DNA of 24,588 nucleotides from a virus: the IMG/VR virus record IMGVR_UViG_3300028398_000015, positions 1 through 24,588 of that record. One strand, 5' to 3'. Positions 8,392 through 15,060 of the stretch are shown here, piece after piece. Below the pieces are notes generated by a model. It saw nothing but the letters and a program-made list of their open reading frames with translations, had not been told where the DNA came from and ran no database searches. The first letter of the stretch is position 1; each line of letters begins with the position of its first letter. Position numbers and translations under genes: made by a program.

Positions 8392-8847
8392 TTAGTCGCT
8401 CTTATAAGTGGCAGTATAATAAACTTCTGCCGCTCTATAAAACATCGTGACTAAATTTGGGTCTATTTGTGGTATCTTTACAACAACTCTTCTAGGTTCT
8501 ATACACCCAATTTGAGAAGGATTTGTATCTGGTGGGAAACCTTCATCGTAATTGTAAACTGGAACTTTATTTTTGAAGAGTTGCTTCGCTATTAGATAGG
8601 CTAAGTAGTCTCTTTGAGTCTTGTTCTTTGCATAGATATATATTATCCACCCCCTGTTTACTAAACTTGCTTTCGTACCTAATTCAAAATTGGAAAACTC
8701 AGCAGTCCTATTTTCTACTGCTATAATTGGTATATCATCCTCTGTAACTCTAGTTTCTGGAAATCCATCAACTACAGTTACAGAATTGGGAACAATACTT
8801 TTTATATACTCTACAACAGATATATCTTGTAATCTTTCTTCTATCAT
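8392..8847 (-). CDS. Probable tail terminator / tail completion protein
   Basis: This 151-aa protein is encoded immediately upstream of the major tail protein gene, where siphoviruses place the tail terminator, which caps the tube and joins it to the neck. The pattern is typical: an N-terminal helix (MIEERLQDISVVEYIKS), an alternating strand with a central helix (NKTQRDYLAYLIAKQLFKN) that resembles the core of tail terminators, and a C-terminal strand RRVVVKIP followed by YRAAEVYYTATYKSD. The start ATG overlaps the end of the preceding gene by four bases (ATGA type), indicating translational coupling. I recognise the shape rather than a named family; a minor tail protein of the gpU or gpZ type would be the alternatives. 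Confidence 0.6.
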   Translation of the reverse strand: MIEERLQDISVVEYIKSIVPNSVTVVDGFPETRVTEDDIPIIAVENRTAEFSNFELGTKASLVNRGWIIYIYAKNKTQRDYLAYLIAKQLFKNKVPVYNYDEGFPPDTNPSQIGCIEPRRVVVKIPQIDPNLVTMFYRAAEVYYTATYKSD

Positions 8848-9857
8848 ATTCTTTTTCTCTTATTTAGTGCAAATGAATACCTTACACCTAATCTCCCAGC
8901 CTTAGTTTTAATTACGTCATAATATTTACCTTCAATATTAATTATAACACCAATAGACTCATTTATGTTAGCCTTTTTACCTTTTTCTATCATTTCTACA
9001 GTTTCTTTATATGATAATTTCTTAACAGCAGTACTGAGTTTATCAGTAACTTCCACACCATACTTTTTCAGCATCTCAATGCTTCTTTGAAGCATATCGT
9101 AAGATTCTCTGAAAATATTTCCTACTATGGATGATAAAAAAGTCTCTATCCTATTTCTAAATAATTCTGTAAATGTTCCTTTTGATGAATATATTGGTGT
9201 AGGAAATCCACCTTCACCAACGAGAGTTTCTAGTACACCACCTGTTCCACTTTCCAATGCAAATATAAATGCTGCTGAATCTTCTGGTAAAAAACTCAAT
9301 CTAAGTTCTTCTGTAGTATCAAATTCCTGATTAGGGTAGACTATATTTCTCCAATAGTGAGACCTTAACAATGGAAGTATTTTTTGGTAACCTCTGTTAT
9401 TTACATATTTTTCATTTGGTGGTCTTCTAAGCAACTTTCTCGCTGATAATATCGCTGACGCCCAGTCTCTTATACTTCCAAGAGTATCTTCGTATACTTC
9501 AACCTCAACATCCAGGTCTTTTGATATTCTAACATCAAAATAAAATTCGCCAATATCAAATACTTCTTCTATTCTATATACAAATCCTTCATACTTCTCA
9601 AATTCTGTTCCAGAAGCCATTCCTAGAAATACTATCTTTGATAAAGTATTTACAGCGTCGCGTATCTTACCTTCCTTATCATTTAATATATAATCATAAA
9701 CGAAATCATATGCAATTTCATATAAAACTTCATCAATTGTATCATCAGACCTTATATTTTCAGCAGCATTTTCTACGTACGGTAAAATATCATTTACTAT
9801 ACTACGCTCTATATTATTTAGTTTATCTAATAAATCATTTATCTTCTTCATTATCAA
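8844..9857 (-). CDS. Neck-region structural protein of unknown function
   Basis: This is a 337-aa acidic, largely helical protein in the neck gene cluster, between a 79-aa gene and the probable tail terminator gene. I do not recognise a family. Visible features are a helical N-terminus (MKKINDLLDKLNNIERS), a mixed region with YFDVRISKDLDVEVEVYE, a lysine/arginine-rich piece (SARKLLRRPPNEKYV) and a strand-rich, basic C-terminus ending KRKRI. Two starts are possible: TTG at 9855-9857, with AAGAG 6 bases upstream, or ATG at 9849-9851, which would give 335 aa. I list the longer form, but the choice is open. The start overlaps the 79-aa gene by 23 bases or 17 bases. Its position suggests a minor tail, neck or tail-completion role; this is inference only. 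Confidence 0.6.
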   Translation of the reverse strand: MIMKKINDLLDKLNNIERSIVNDILPYVENAAENIRSDDTIDEVLYEIAYDFVYDYILNDKEGKIRDAVNTLSKIVFLGMASGTEFEKYEGFVYRIEEVFDIGEFYFDVRISKDLDVEVEVYEDTLGSIRDWASAILSARKLLRRPPNEKYVNNRGYQKILPLLRSHYWRNIVYPNQEFDTTEELRLSFLPEDSAAFIFALESGTGGVLETLVGEGGFPTPIYSSKGTFTELFRNRIETFLSSIVGNIFRESYDMLQRSIEMLKKYGVEVTDKLSTAVKKLSYKETVEMIEKGKKANINESIGVIINIEGKYYDVIKTKAGRLGVRYSFALNKRKRI

Positions 9858-10074
9858 ACAATGCTCTTAGCATAGTTCTAGAATGTTCGTTAAATCCATC
9901 TAATACGTATTTTCTTATTAACTTGTATTTTGCATCGTTAGACAGAGTATTATCTTTCCATACATTCTCAATATTGTTGAGAGTAATTCTTATATATCTT
10001 CTATTTATATTATCAATAATCTCTAACAGTCCAAGAAAATCAATTCCATGAATAGTTACATTAAATTCTCCCAT
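9835..10074 (-). CDS. Small neck-region protein, unknown function
   Basis: This 79-aa protein begins MGEFNVTIHGIDFLGLLEII and continues as helices with KYKLIRKYVLDGFNEHSRTM. The ATG follows a GAGG motif within the end of the upstream gene, and its 3' end overlaps the start of the 337-aa gene, so it is a tightly packed member of the structural operon. I do not recognise a domain. Small proteins in this place are often head-tail connector or tail-completion components, but nothing in the sequence proves this. The real coding status is supported by close packing with its neighbours and its ribosome binding site. Confidence 0.6.
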   Translation of the reverse strand: MGEFNVTIHGIDFLGLLEIIDNINRRYIRITLNNIENVWKDNTLSNDAKYKLIRKYVLDGFNEHSRTMLRALFDNEEDK

Positions 10075-10077
10075 CCT

Positions 10078-10521
10078 CTATTCCTCCTCATATTCTTTAA
10101 GTACTAAAATTATTCTGTTTATAGTAGGAACCCCTCTATATATTCTTTCTTCCACTTCAAACTTTTTATTATCAACAACTACATAATCTGTTCTGTCTAA
10201 TATACTATCAATATTTCCAGAATATTCTATTTGTGCAGTCACATCTCCATCTAAAATAGTTCCTGTAGGAAGCCAATCTATTTCCTGACCTTTCTTCCAG
10301 AATATATGTGCTTTTCTTACTTCACCACTATATATCGGTATCCAATAATTTCCAGAACAAACGGGACAAAATGGGTCTGTTGAGGTATTATTTATTGGGT
10401 CTAAAGAACAGACACTACATCCGCTCTTAGTTACAAAATAATGGATATAAATATCTCTTCCAATAGCGTCACGAATTGCATTTATAACCTGCATTGTATT
10501 AGATGGAAATGTAATCTGCAT
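10078..10521 (-). CDS. Head-tail connector (neck) protein with zinc ribbon
   Basis: This 147-aa protein has two CxxC pairs near its N-terminus: C35-S-V-C38 and C52-P-V-C55, a four-cysteine zinc-ribbon layout. The rest looks like a small beta barrel: GEVRKAHIFWKK, GDVTAQIEYSG, TDYVVVDNKKFEVEERIYRG and RIILVLKEY. Such barrel proteins at this place in siphovirus genomes close the head or join the connector to the tail. An added zinc ribbon is known in some phage neck proteins but is not universal. Its stop codon lies 3 bases before the 79-aa gene, and its start lies directly after the glycosyltransferase gene. The role is inferred from fold pattern and position. Confidence 0.6.
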   Translation of the reverse strand: MQITFPSNTMQVINAIRDAIGRDIYIHYFVTKSGCSVCSLDPINNTSTDPFCPVCSGNYWIPIYSGEVRKAHIFWKKGQEIDWLPTGTILDGDVTAQIEYSGNIDSILDRTDYVVVDNKKFEVEERIYRGVPTINRIILVLKEYEEE

Positions 10522-11646
10522 TTAGAACTCTCTCCAAAAATCTCTTGCTATTCTATTCCAGTCAAAGAAATCAGAATTAAATTTTTCTTCTGTTGCTTTA
10601 GAAACTCTATAATAGTAATCTGAATCATAATATAAACTATTAAGTGCGATTGCTACGTCTTCTGGGTGTACTACACTAAATTCAGCATTAGTTCCTGGGG
10701 CAATAGATTTAATTATTGGGTCAACGGTAACACCAATATCACCAAATAATTCACCACTGGCAGAATTATTGGGGACAACTTGTGGTTTTCCGAGTTTACC
10801 CATCTCTATTTGAACTAAGCCGTACCCCTCGCCCTCACTACTATTAATTCCGACAGTTGCAGAATTGAAAATTGCATTTAATACATTCTGAGAAACTCTT
10901 TGTATCCCTCTTTCTTTATTTGTAATAATGAGTTTATCTTCAATTCCATATCTTTTTGCAAGTTTAATAATATTCCATCCACTATCTACAACCCCCATGT
11001 GTAGATATAATCTTACATCGTCCTTACCTTTTGCAAAAATTGAAAACGCTTCTATAGTTATATCTATTCTCTTTCTTGGTTGATTTCTATTCGCATTTAA
11101 AACTACAAATAAATCTTTTCCACCAACAAGTTTTTCTCTCTGGGCTTCAAAATTATTAAGTTTATAAAATCCTTCGTCAACACCATGTGGAAGTAAAATA
11201 GTATCTGTTTTATATACTCTATTAGTTTCCTCTCTTCCAAACTCTGTATAAACAAATACCTTTTTTACATACTTTGGAAATAGAGAAAAATAATCTGGGT
11301 CTATGTATTTTGAATCAACAGGATAATATACATATACTGGAATATTATTTATATTGTTTTGTAATAGCGAAATTAAGTATTTGTTTATAATTCCAATATC
11401 ATTGAACAAAAATACAACATCAGGTTTTAGTAGATTTACTAATTGTGGTAATCTTTTAAATCCGTAAATATCCCCTCCTGGGTATGCTGGGTAAATCTTA
11501 TGTTTATAATTATGGGGGTCACCATAATAATTAATAGCCAGATGGTGTACTTCTATATCATCTGGCACTCTACTAATTAAATTATGTGCTACTCTACTAA
11601 ACCCCGTTGGTACTACACCATCGGATACCCATAAAACCTTTTTCAT
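10522..11646 (-). CDS. Glycosyltransferase, GT4-type (group 1)
   Basis: The protein is 374 aa from the ATG at 11644-11646. An in-frame TTG directly before it (11647-11649) is possible, but the ATG has better spacing (7 bases) to AAGGAG. It shows the two-lobed layout of GT-B enzymes: an N-terminal lobe with KVLWVSDGVVPTGFSRVAHN, a linker strand and a C-terminal lobe with VVLNANRNQPRKRID and the family signature E-x7-E in GEGYGLVQIEMGKLGKP (E274 and E282, numbered from the TTG). A retaining sugar transferase using a nucleotide-sugar donor is expected. It sits among neck genes, between the holin-like gene and the zinc-ribbon connector gene. Possible targets are phage capsid or tail proteins, or host surface glycans, but the sequence does not tell which. 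No signal peptide or membrane segment is visible, so it probably acts in the cytoplasm. Confidence 0.9.
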   Translation of the reverse strand: MKKVLWVSDGVVPTGFSRVAHNLISRVPDDIEVHHLAINYYGDPHNYKHKIYPAYPGGDIYGFKRLPQLVNLLKPDVVFLFNDIGIINKYLISLLQNNINNIPVYVYYPVDSKYIDPDYFSLFPKYVKKVFVYTEFGREETNRVYKTDTILLPHGVDEGFYKLNNFEAQREKLVGGKDLFVVLNANRNQPRKRIDITIEAFSIFAKGKDDVRLYLHMGVVDSGWNIIKLAKRYGIEDKLIITNKERGIQRVSQNVLNAIFNSATVGINSSEGEGYGLVQIEMGKLGKPQVVPNNSASGELFGDIGVTVDPIIKSIAPGTNAEFSVVHPEDVAIALNSLYYDSDYYYRVSKATEEKFNSDFFDWNRIARDFWREF

Positions 11647-11670
11647 CAATCCTCTCCTTTTGGTATTTTA

Positions 11671-11940
11671 TTACTGTTTTGGAAATCTACTATCTACTAA
11701 ATCATAAAGACCATTTGCAGCAAGTCCACCCACAACAATTACCATAAATAAAATTACATAGGACTGAGCATCTGGATAATTTACGTACACCCACCCAATA
11801 CCTGCAAGAACACCACCAATTACAAACGAAATAGTCATTAATGCTTTACCAGTAACTCCGAATTTTTTTGTAAATTCAACTAGTCCCATAATAATAGGCA
11901 TTACTGCAAGTACGATAGCAAGTATATTTTGTAAATCCAT
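11671..11940 (-). CDS. Small membrane protein, holin-like
   Basis: This 89-aa protein has three hydrophobic segments: residues about 6-22 (ILAIVLAVMPIIMGLVE), 34-53 (ALMTISFVIGGVLAGIGWVY) and 62-80 (YVILFMVIVVGGLAANGLY), with short charged linkers and a charged C-terminus. This size and topology fit phage holins, which form holes in the cytoplasmic membrane to time lysis. No endolysin gene is visible next to it. It lies inside the structural operon, between a neck gene and the glycosyltransferase gene, which is unusual for a holin. The start directly follows the stop of the upstream gene (TAAATG) with GGAGG upstream. Alternatives are a virion membrane protein or a superinfection factor. The membrane topology is well supported, the holin role only moderately. 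Confidence 0.6.
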   Translation of the reverse strand: MDLQNILAIVLAVMPIIMGLVEFTKKFGVTGKALMTISFVIGGVLAGIGWVYVNYPDAQSYVILFMVIVVGGLAANGLYDLVDSRFPKQ

Positions 11941-12501
11941 TTAGTTTCCTCCTTCATCTTTCCATGGTTCGGATTTAGTATCCATCTCAATATCATTTCT
12001 AAATCCTGATAATAATACGCCTTTTCCTTTACGTGCTTTGAAAGCAATCTTCTTTGTTGGTGGTCTTAGATAATATAGTAATGTTTCCCAATCTCTCTTT
12101 AATGATTCTATGGCCGCTTTTCCGCCTTCTACATTGGAATAATAAATCTCTGCGTCTCTCCAAGTTCCAACATTCCATACATTATTCTGTAAAACACCGC
12201 TCTTTATCAAAATACTCGCCATAAGAATAATTGGCATCTCATCATCTTGTTCAACCACTGGTGGCTCTTCAAATTTCCATATTTTGACATAATTAGGGTT
12301 GCGAGTAACATTACAATTTTCATCCAATAGATACTTTTGATTCCACCAAGGTGATAGGGAATTAATAGCAGAAGCCAATGAGTTTAGCAACCATTGGTCA
12401 GTATATTTATATTGAGATTGGTCTAAATCCCATAAGTACTGTCTCAACGGTTGGAGAAATTGCGATAAATTACTATCTGTAGGTACTTGTAAACACGCCA
12501 T
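11941..12501 (-). CDS. Probable head-tail adaptor or head completion protein
   Basis: This 186-aa protein lies two genes after the major capsid protein, in the usual place of the head-tail adaptor that docks on the portal. Its N-terminus (MACLQVPTDSNLSQFLQPLR) leads into helices with WLLNSLASAINSLSPWW, a linker with FEEPPVVEQDDEMPIILMAS, and a basic C-terminal part (RPPTKKIAFKARKGKG). No named domain is recognised. Its stop abuts the next gene (TAAATG) and its start lies 3 bases after the end of the 201-aa gene, so it is in the same operon. Function is inferred from order; a minor capsid role is equally possible. Confidence 0.55.
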   Translation of the reverse strand: MACLQVPTDSNLSQFLQPLRQYLWDLDQSQYKYTDQWLLNSLASAINSLSPWWNQKYLLDENCNVTRNPNYVKIWKFEEPPVVEQDDEMPIILMASILIKSGVLQNNVWNVGTWRDAEIYYSNVEGGKAAIESLKRDWETLLYYLRPPTKKIAFKARKGKGVLLSGFRNDIEMDTKSEPWKDEGGN

Positions 12502-12504
12502 AAG

Positions 12505-13110
12505 TTATTTTTCCTTGTTTTTCTTTGGTCTTCCTGGTTTCCCTTTTGGCTTTGGTTCTTCTTTCTTTCTTTTCATTTCTTTTCGTTCTTCTTCGTATTC
12601 CTCAACTGTTTCAACATCATCTAAAGAACGAACCATTGATAGAGTATCAATTCTTCCCTCAATAGCCTTGATATAAGATGGTAAAGCATCAATTTCTTTA
12701 CCAATTTCTCTAAGAGAAAATAGAAAATCTAAGTCAGTAACCCTATTCACAAATCCACGAAAAGAACTATAAGATTGATTGAATAATTCTTTCTTTTCCT
12801 TGTCTGTATAATTGCTTGATTTCAGTTCTCTTTTCTTTACTTCAATATCCTCACGGCTGGTTTCAGATAACCATCCACTTTCAATCAGACTTTGATTCAT
12901 TCTTTCAAAATACACTACTTGTTTATCAGACCATAAATCAATGATTGAAGTCTCTTCATACTTATGTGGATTACCGTGAAGAATAACTTCTATAGGTTCA
13001 TCATTGAAAGGATTGAGTGCCTTTACTACTAATTTACCAAGTTGGGTCTTAATATAAGTTTTCTTTGGTTCCCCAGTTTGCATTGCAGAATAAATCTGTA
13101 CTTCTTCCAT
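12505..13110 (-). CDS. Structural-operon protein with AT-hook-like C-terminus, unknown function
   Basis: This 201-aa protein follows the major capsid gene and a GC-rich hairpin, and starts 6 bases after AAAGGAGGAA. The first half is mixed strand and helix (for example IKTQLGKLVVKALNPFNDEP and HKYEETSIIDLWSDKQ). The second half is helical and charged (KEKKELFNQSYSSFRGFVNR). The last about 30 residues are extremely basic, with PKGKPGRPKKNKEK. The GRP core flanked by Lys fits the AT-hook minor-groove binding motif. A DNA-contacting role near the portal or in the capsid is possible, but low-complexity Lys tails also arise without such a function. I do not recognise a family. Confidence 0.6.
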   Translation of the reverse strand: MEEVQIYSAMQTGEPKKTYIKTQLGKLVVKALNPFNDEPIEVILHGNPHKYEETSIIDLWSDKQVVYFERMNQSLIESGWLSETSREDIEVKKRELKSSNYTDKEKKELFNQSYSSFRGFVNRVTDLDFLFSLREIGKEIDALPSYIKAIEGRIDTLSMVRSLDDVETVEEYEEERKEMKRKKEEPKPKGKPGRPKKNKEK

Positions 13111-13135
13111 TCCATTCCTCCTTTGAATTTATTAT

Positions 13136-13159
13136 GGGGGAGGAAGTTTTTCCTCCCCC
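13136..13159 (-). terminator. GC-rich hairpin after the major capsid gene (terminator-like, no U tract)
   Basis: A perfect 10-bp stem (GGGGGAGGAA with TTCCTCCCCC, 4-base loop) lies just after the stop of the major capsid protein and before the ribosome binding site of the next gene. On the minus strand it is followed by ATAATAAATTC rather than a run of T, so it is a poor intrinsic terminator. It may attenuate, protect the capsid mRNA 3' end, or be a processing site. Confidence 0.5.
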
Positions 13160-13170
13160 TTATTACATCC

Positions 13171-14082
13171 TTATGAAGTAATTTCAATTACATGAATACC
13201 CATTGCCTTATCAATAATTAGACCAAACTGTTGATAAACTCTTAGATACCATTGAGGTGGAATCTTATTTCTTTCAGTCCACTCGTCCCATTTAGGTTCG
13301 CCAAAGGTAATAAACTCACCAACATTTTCACCAATCACAAGAACGTACTTATCAGGAATTAGAGGATTATAGTCTTCAGGATTATCATATTCTTGTGGAA
13401 TGGCTACAATAGGAGCACCATAATAATTACCAAGAAAACCAGTTCTCATTAGTTCCTTGATGTTGTCATCTACGCCCCATACGTCAGAACCATCTTTTAC
13501 AAAAGCACCAAATTCAGTAATTGGGGTTAGCGCAGCACGAGTACCAACTACAGCACGAACCTTACCTACAGTATTGTTAATATTCTGAATGGCATCTTTT
13601 AGAGCAGTAGCGGTTAAAGCACCACTTACTTGTGTGTAGTTACTTGGGGTATTACCAGCATTCCATACAGTAGAAAGTGCAGTAAATACCTTACCAAGAT
13701 AAAAATCTCTCAGTTTGGCCTGCATATCCTGGCGAATATCTTGGACAGTACCAATATCACCTTTCTCTAGTTCCCATTCATTAGCGGTTACTTGAATATA
13801 AGCACCATCTAGTTGCCAGTTAATTCTTTCACCAACTACTAGTTCTTCTGATAGAGTATCAGTACCAGGAACCAGAGTTCTTACTTTCTTTACGCCTTTG
13901 CGAACTTTCTTTACTAAAGCATCACCTGGTTTTAGACTTCTGGCGTTTAGTAGTAGTTTTACAAAGTCAGTAGTAATATGAGTAGGATTTACATATTCTA
14001 CAACTAGTTCAGCAAATGCGTTCTTATCCTTTTGTGCAACCTCGGCTAATGCCTCTAGTAGTTCTTTATCTTTATTTTCCAT
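13171..14082 (-). CDS. Major capsid protein (HK97-fold, by context)
   Basis: This 303-aa protein is encoded directly after the protease-scaffold and probable decoration genes. It starts MENKDKELLEALAEVAQKDKN, an acidic and helical N-terminal arm, then shows strand-rich stretches, including KVRTLVPGTDTLSEELVVGE and NWQLDGAYIQVTANE. A long central helix region (GDIGTVQDIRQDMQAKLRDF) and a strand after it (RAVVGTRAALTPITEFGAF) fit the P and A domains. The C-terminal piece RVYQQFGLIIDKAMGIHVIE is typical of HK97-type capsid proteins, and the size agrees. A GGAGG lies 7 bases before the ATG. Assignment rests on order, size and fold pattern rather than an unmistakable motif. Confidence 0.85.
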   Translation of the reverse strand: MENKDKELLEALAEVAQKDKNAFAELVVEYVNPTHITTDFVKLLLNARSLKPGDALVKKVRKGVKKVRTLVPGTDTLSEELVVGERINWQLDGAYIQVTANEWELEKGDIGTVQDIRQDMQAKLRDFYLGKVFTALSTVWNAGNTPSNYTQVSGALTATALKDAIQNINNTVGKVRAVVGTRAALTPITEFGAFVKDGSDVWGVDDNIKELMRTGFLGNYYGAPIVAIPQEYDNPEDYNPLIPDKYVLVIGENVGEFITFGEPKWDEWTERNKIPPQWYLRVYQQFGLIIDKAMGIHVIEITS

Positions 14083-14110
14083 TTTTCCTCCAAATAATTA
14101 ATTTTTGGCG

Positions 14111-14650
14111 TTATCCATAAATCCGAATAGTTAAGGTATCGTCGTCATTCTTTCTCACAACTTGGAATTGTGTTTGAGTGCCATACCCAGCAGGGGCAAA
14201 TTTACCACTGGCGTCAACAGATAGATATTCACCTGGCTTTGGGGAACCAGTATAAGAATCAGTCCCAACAGTAAATACAGTTTCAGGGCCTAGTGCTACG
14301 GCAAGGTTTCCAGATTTTACTACCTGGTTTCCTTCCATTACGGCAGGGTCAGTTAGATAAACAGTAGCCTGAAATGGGGTATTTGCAGGGCGGTCAAATC
14401 CACCTCTTAGTGCCCAATCATATCTTGGAACAGGCTCATAGAGTGGATAATCTCTATTATCTGGAGCAAGCATAATCACAAATGCCATTAGACTGCCAGC
14501 GTCTGCCTTTACAACCTTTGGAATATCTTTACGAGAACCAAAATCCCAATCATCTGCGTAATCGCCAGTAAATTTAATAGGCGTACCTTCTACAATATCT
14601 TCATCAGCAATTACTGGAAAAGTATTACCGAATTTGTTAACTTCTAACAT
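14111..14650 (-). CDS. Probable capsid decoration / head-stabilisation protein
   Basis: This 179-aa beta-rich protein lies between the protease-scaffold gene and the major capsid gene, the place of lambda gpD-like decoration proteins. It starts MLEVNKFGNTFPVIADEDIV, with repeated Gly/Asp turns and strand segments such as NTPFQATVYLTDPAVMEG, QVVKSGNLAVALGPETVFTV and FQVVRKNDDDTLTIRIYG. There are no cysteines and no hydrophobic segments long enough for a membrane. The ATG is preceded by AGGAGG at 7-8 bases. It could equally be a head fibre or a capsid cement protein without homology to gpD. The function is inferred from position. Confidence 0.6.
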   Translation of the reverse strand: MLEVNKFGNTFPVIADEDIVEGTPIKFTGDYADDWDFGSRKDIPKVVKADAGSLMAFVIMLAPDNRDYPLYEPVPRYDWALRGGFDRPANTPFQATVYLTDPAVMEGNQVVKSGNLAVALGPETVFTVGTDSYTGSPKPGEYLSVDASGKFAPAGYGTQTQFQVVRKNDDDTLTIRIYG

Positions 14651-14667
14651 TTGTTTTTCCTCCTAGT

Positions 14668-15060
14668 CTATTTTCTATTCCGAAGAAGTTTCTTTACTTT
14701 TTCTACTGGGTCATCTTCGTCGCTATTAGTAGAAAAATCTGGAATGCTGGCAGAAGTCTCCTTATCATTCTCTTCTTTATTGACTTCTGCTAAAGCAGCG
14801 ACCATTTCTTGTAGTAGAAATTCAATAGCATCTTCGCTCATAGAAAGCAGTCTCTCACGGTTGCTTTCAAAATATTCGTTATCTTTTTCTACGCCAGCCT
14901 CTTTGAATTTCTTCTTGATTTCATCAAATCTTTCTGCTTCGGCTTTTTCTTTTTCAACCTCTTCTTTAAAACTTCTAAGTTCTGAAAGTTCTTCCTCGTA
15001 TTCTTTTAGTTTAGCCTCTAGTTCTTCAATTCTTTTCTTGGCTTCGGCTAATTCTTCCAT
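14668..15060 (-). CDS. Nested scaffold protein from an internal start (predicted)
   Basis: Inside the protease-scaffold gene, in the same frame, codon 271 is ATG (15058-15060) preceded 8 bases earlier by AGGAGG (15069-15074). Translation from here gives a 130-aa acidic coiled-coil protein (starting MEELAEAKKRIEELEAKLKE) without the protease, as lambda Nu3 arises from gene C. The AGGAGG comes from Glu codons GAG GAG, whereas most Glu codons around it are GAA, which may hint at selection. Because a Glu-rich segment can create the motif by chance, this is a prediction. Confidence 0.45.
   Translation of the reverse strand: MEELAEAKKRIEELEAKLKEYEEELSELRSFKEEVEKEKAEAERFDEIKKKFKEAGVEKDNEYFESNRERLLSMSEDAIEFLLQEMVAALAEVNKEENDKETSASIPDFSTNSDEDDPVEKVKKLLRNRK

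Noticed and set aside
8941-8946. TATAAT on the minus strand inside the 337-aa gene
   Set aside because: It has a weak TG extension, but no TTGACA-like sequence 17 bases upstream.
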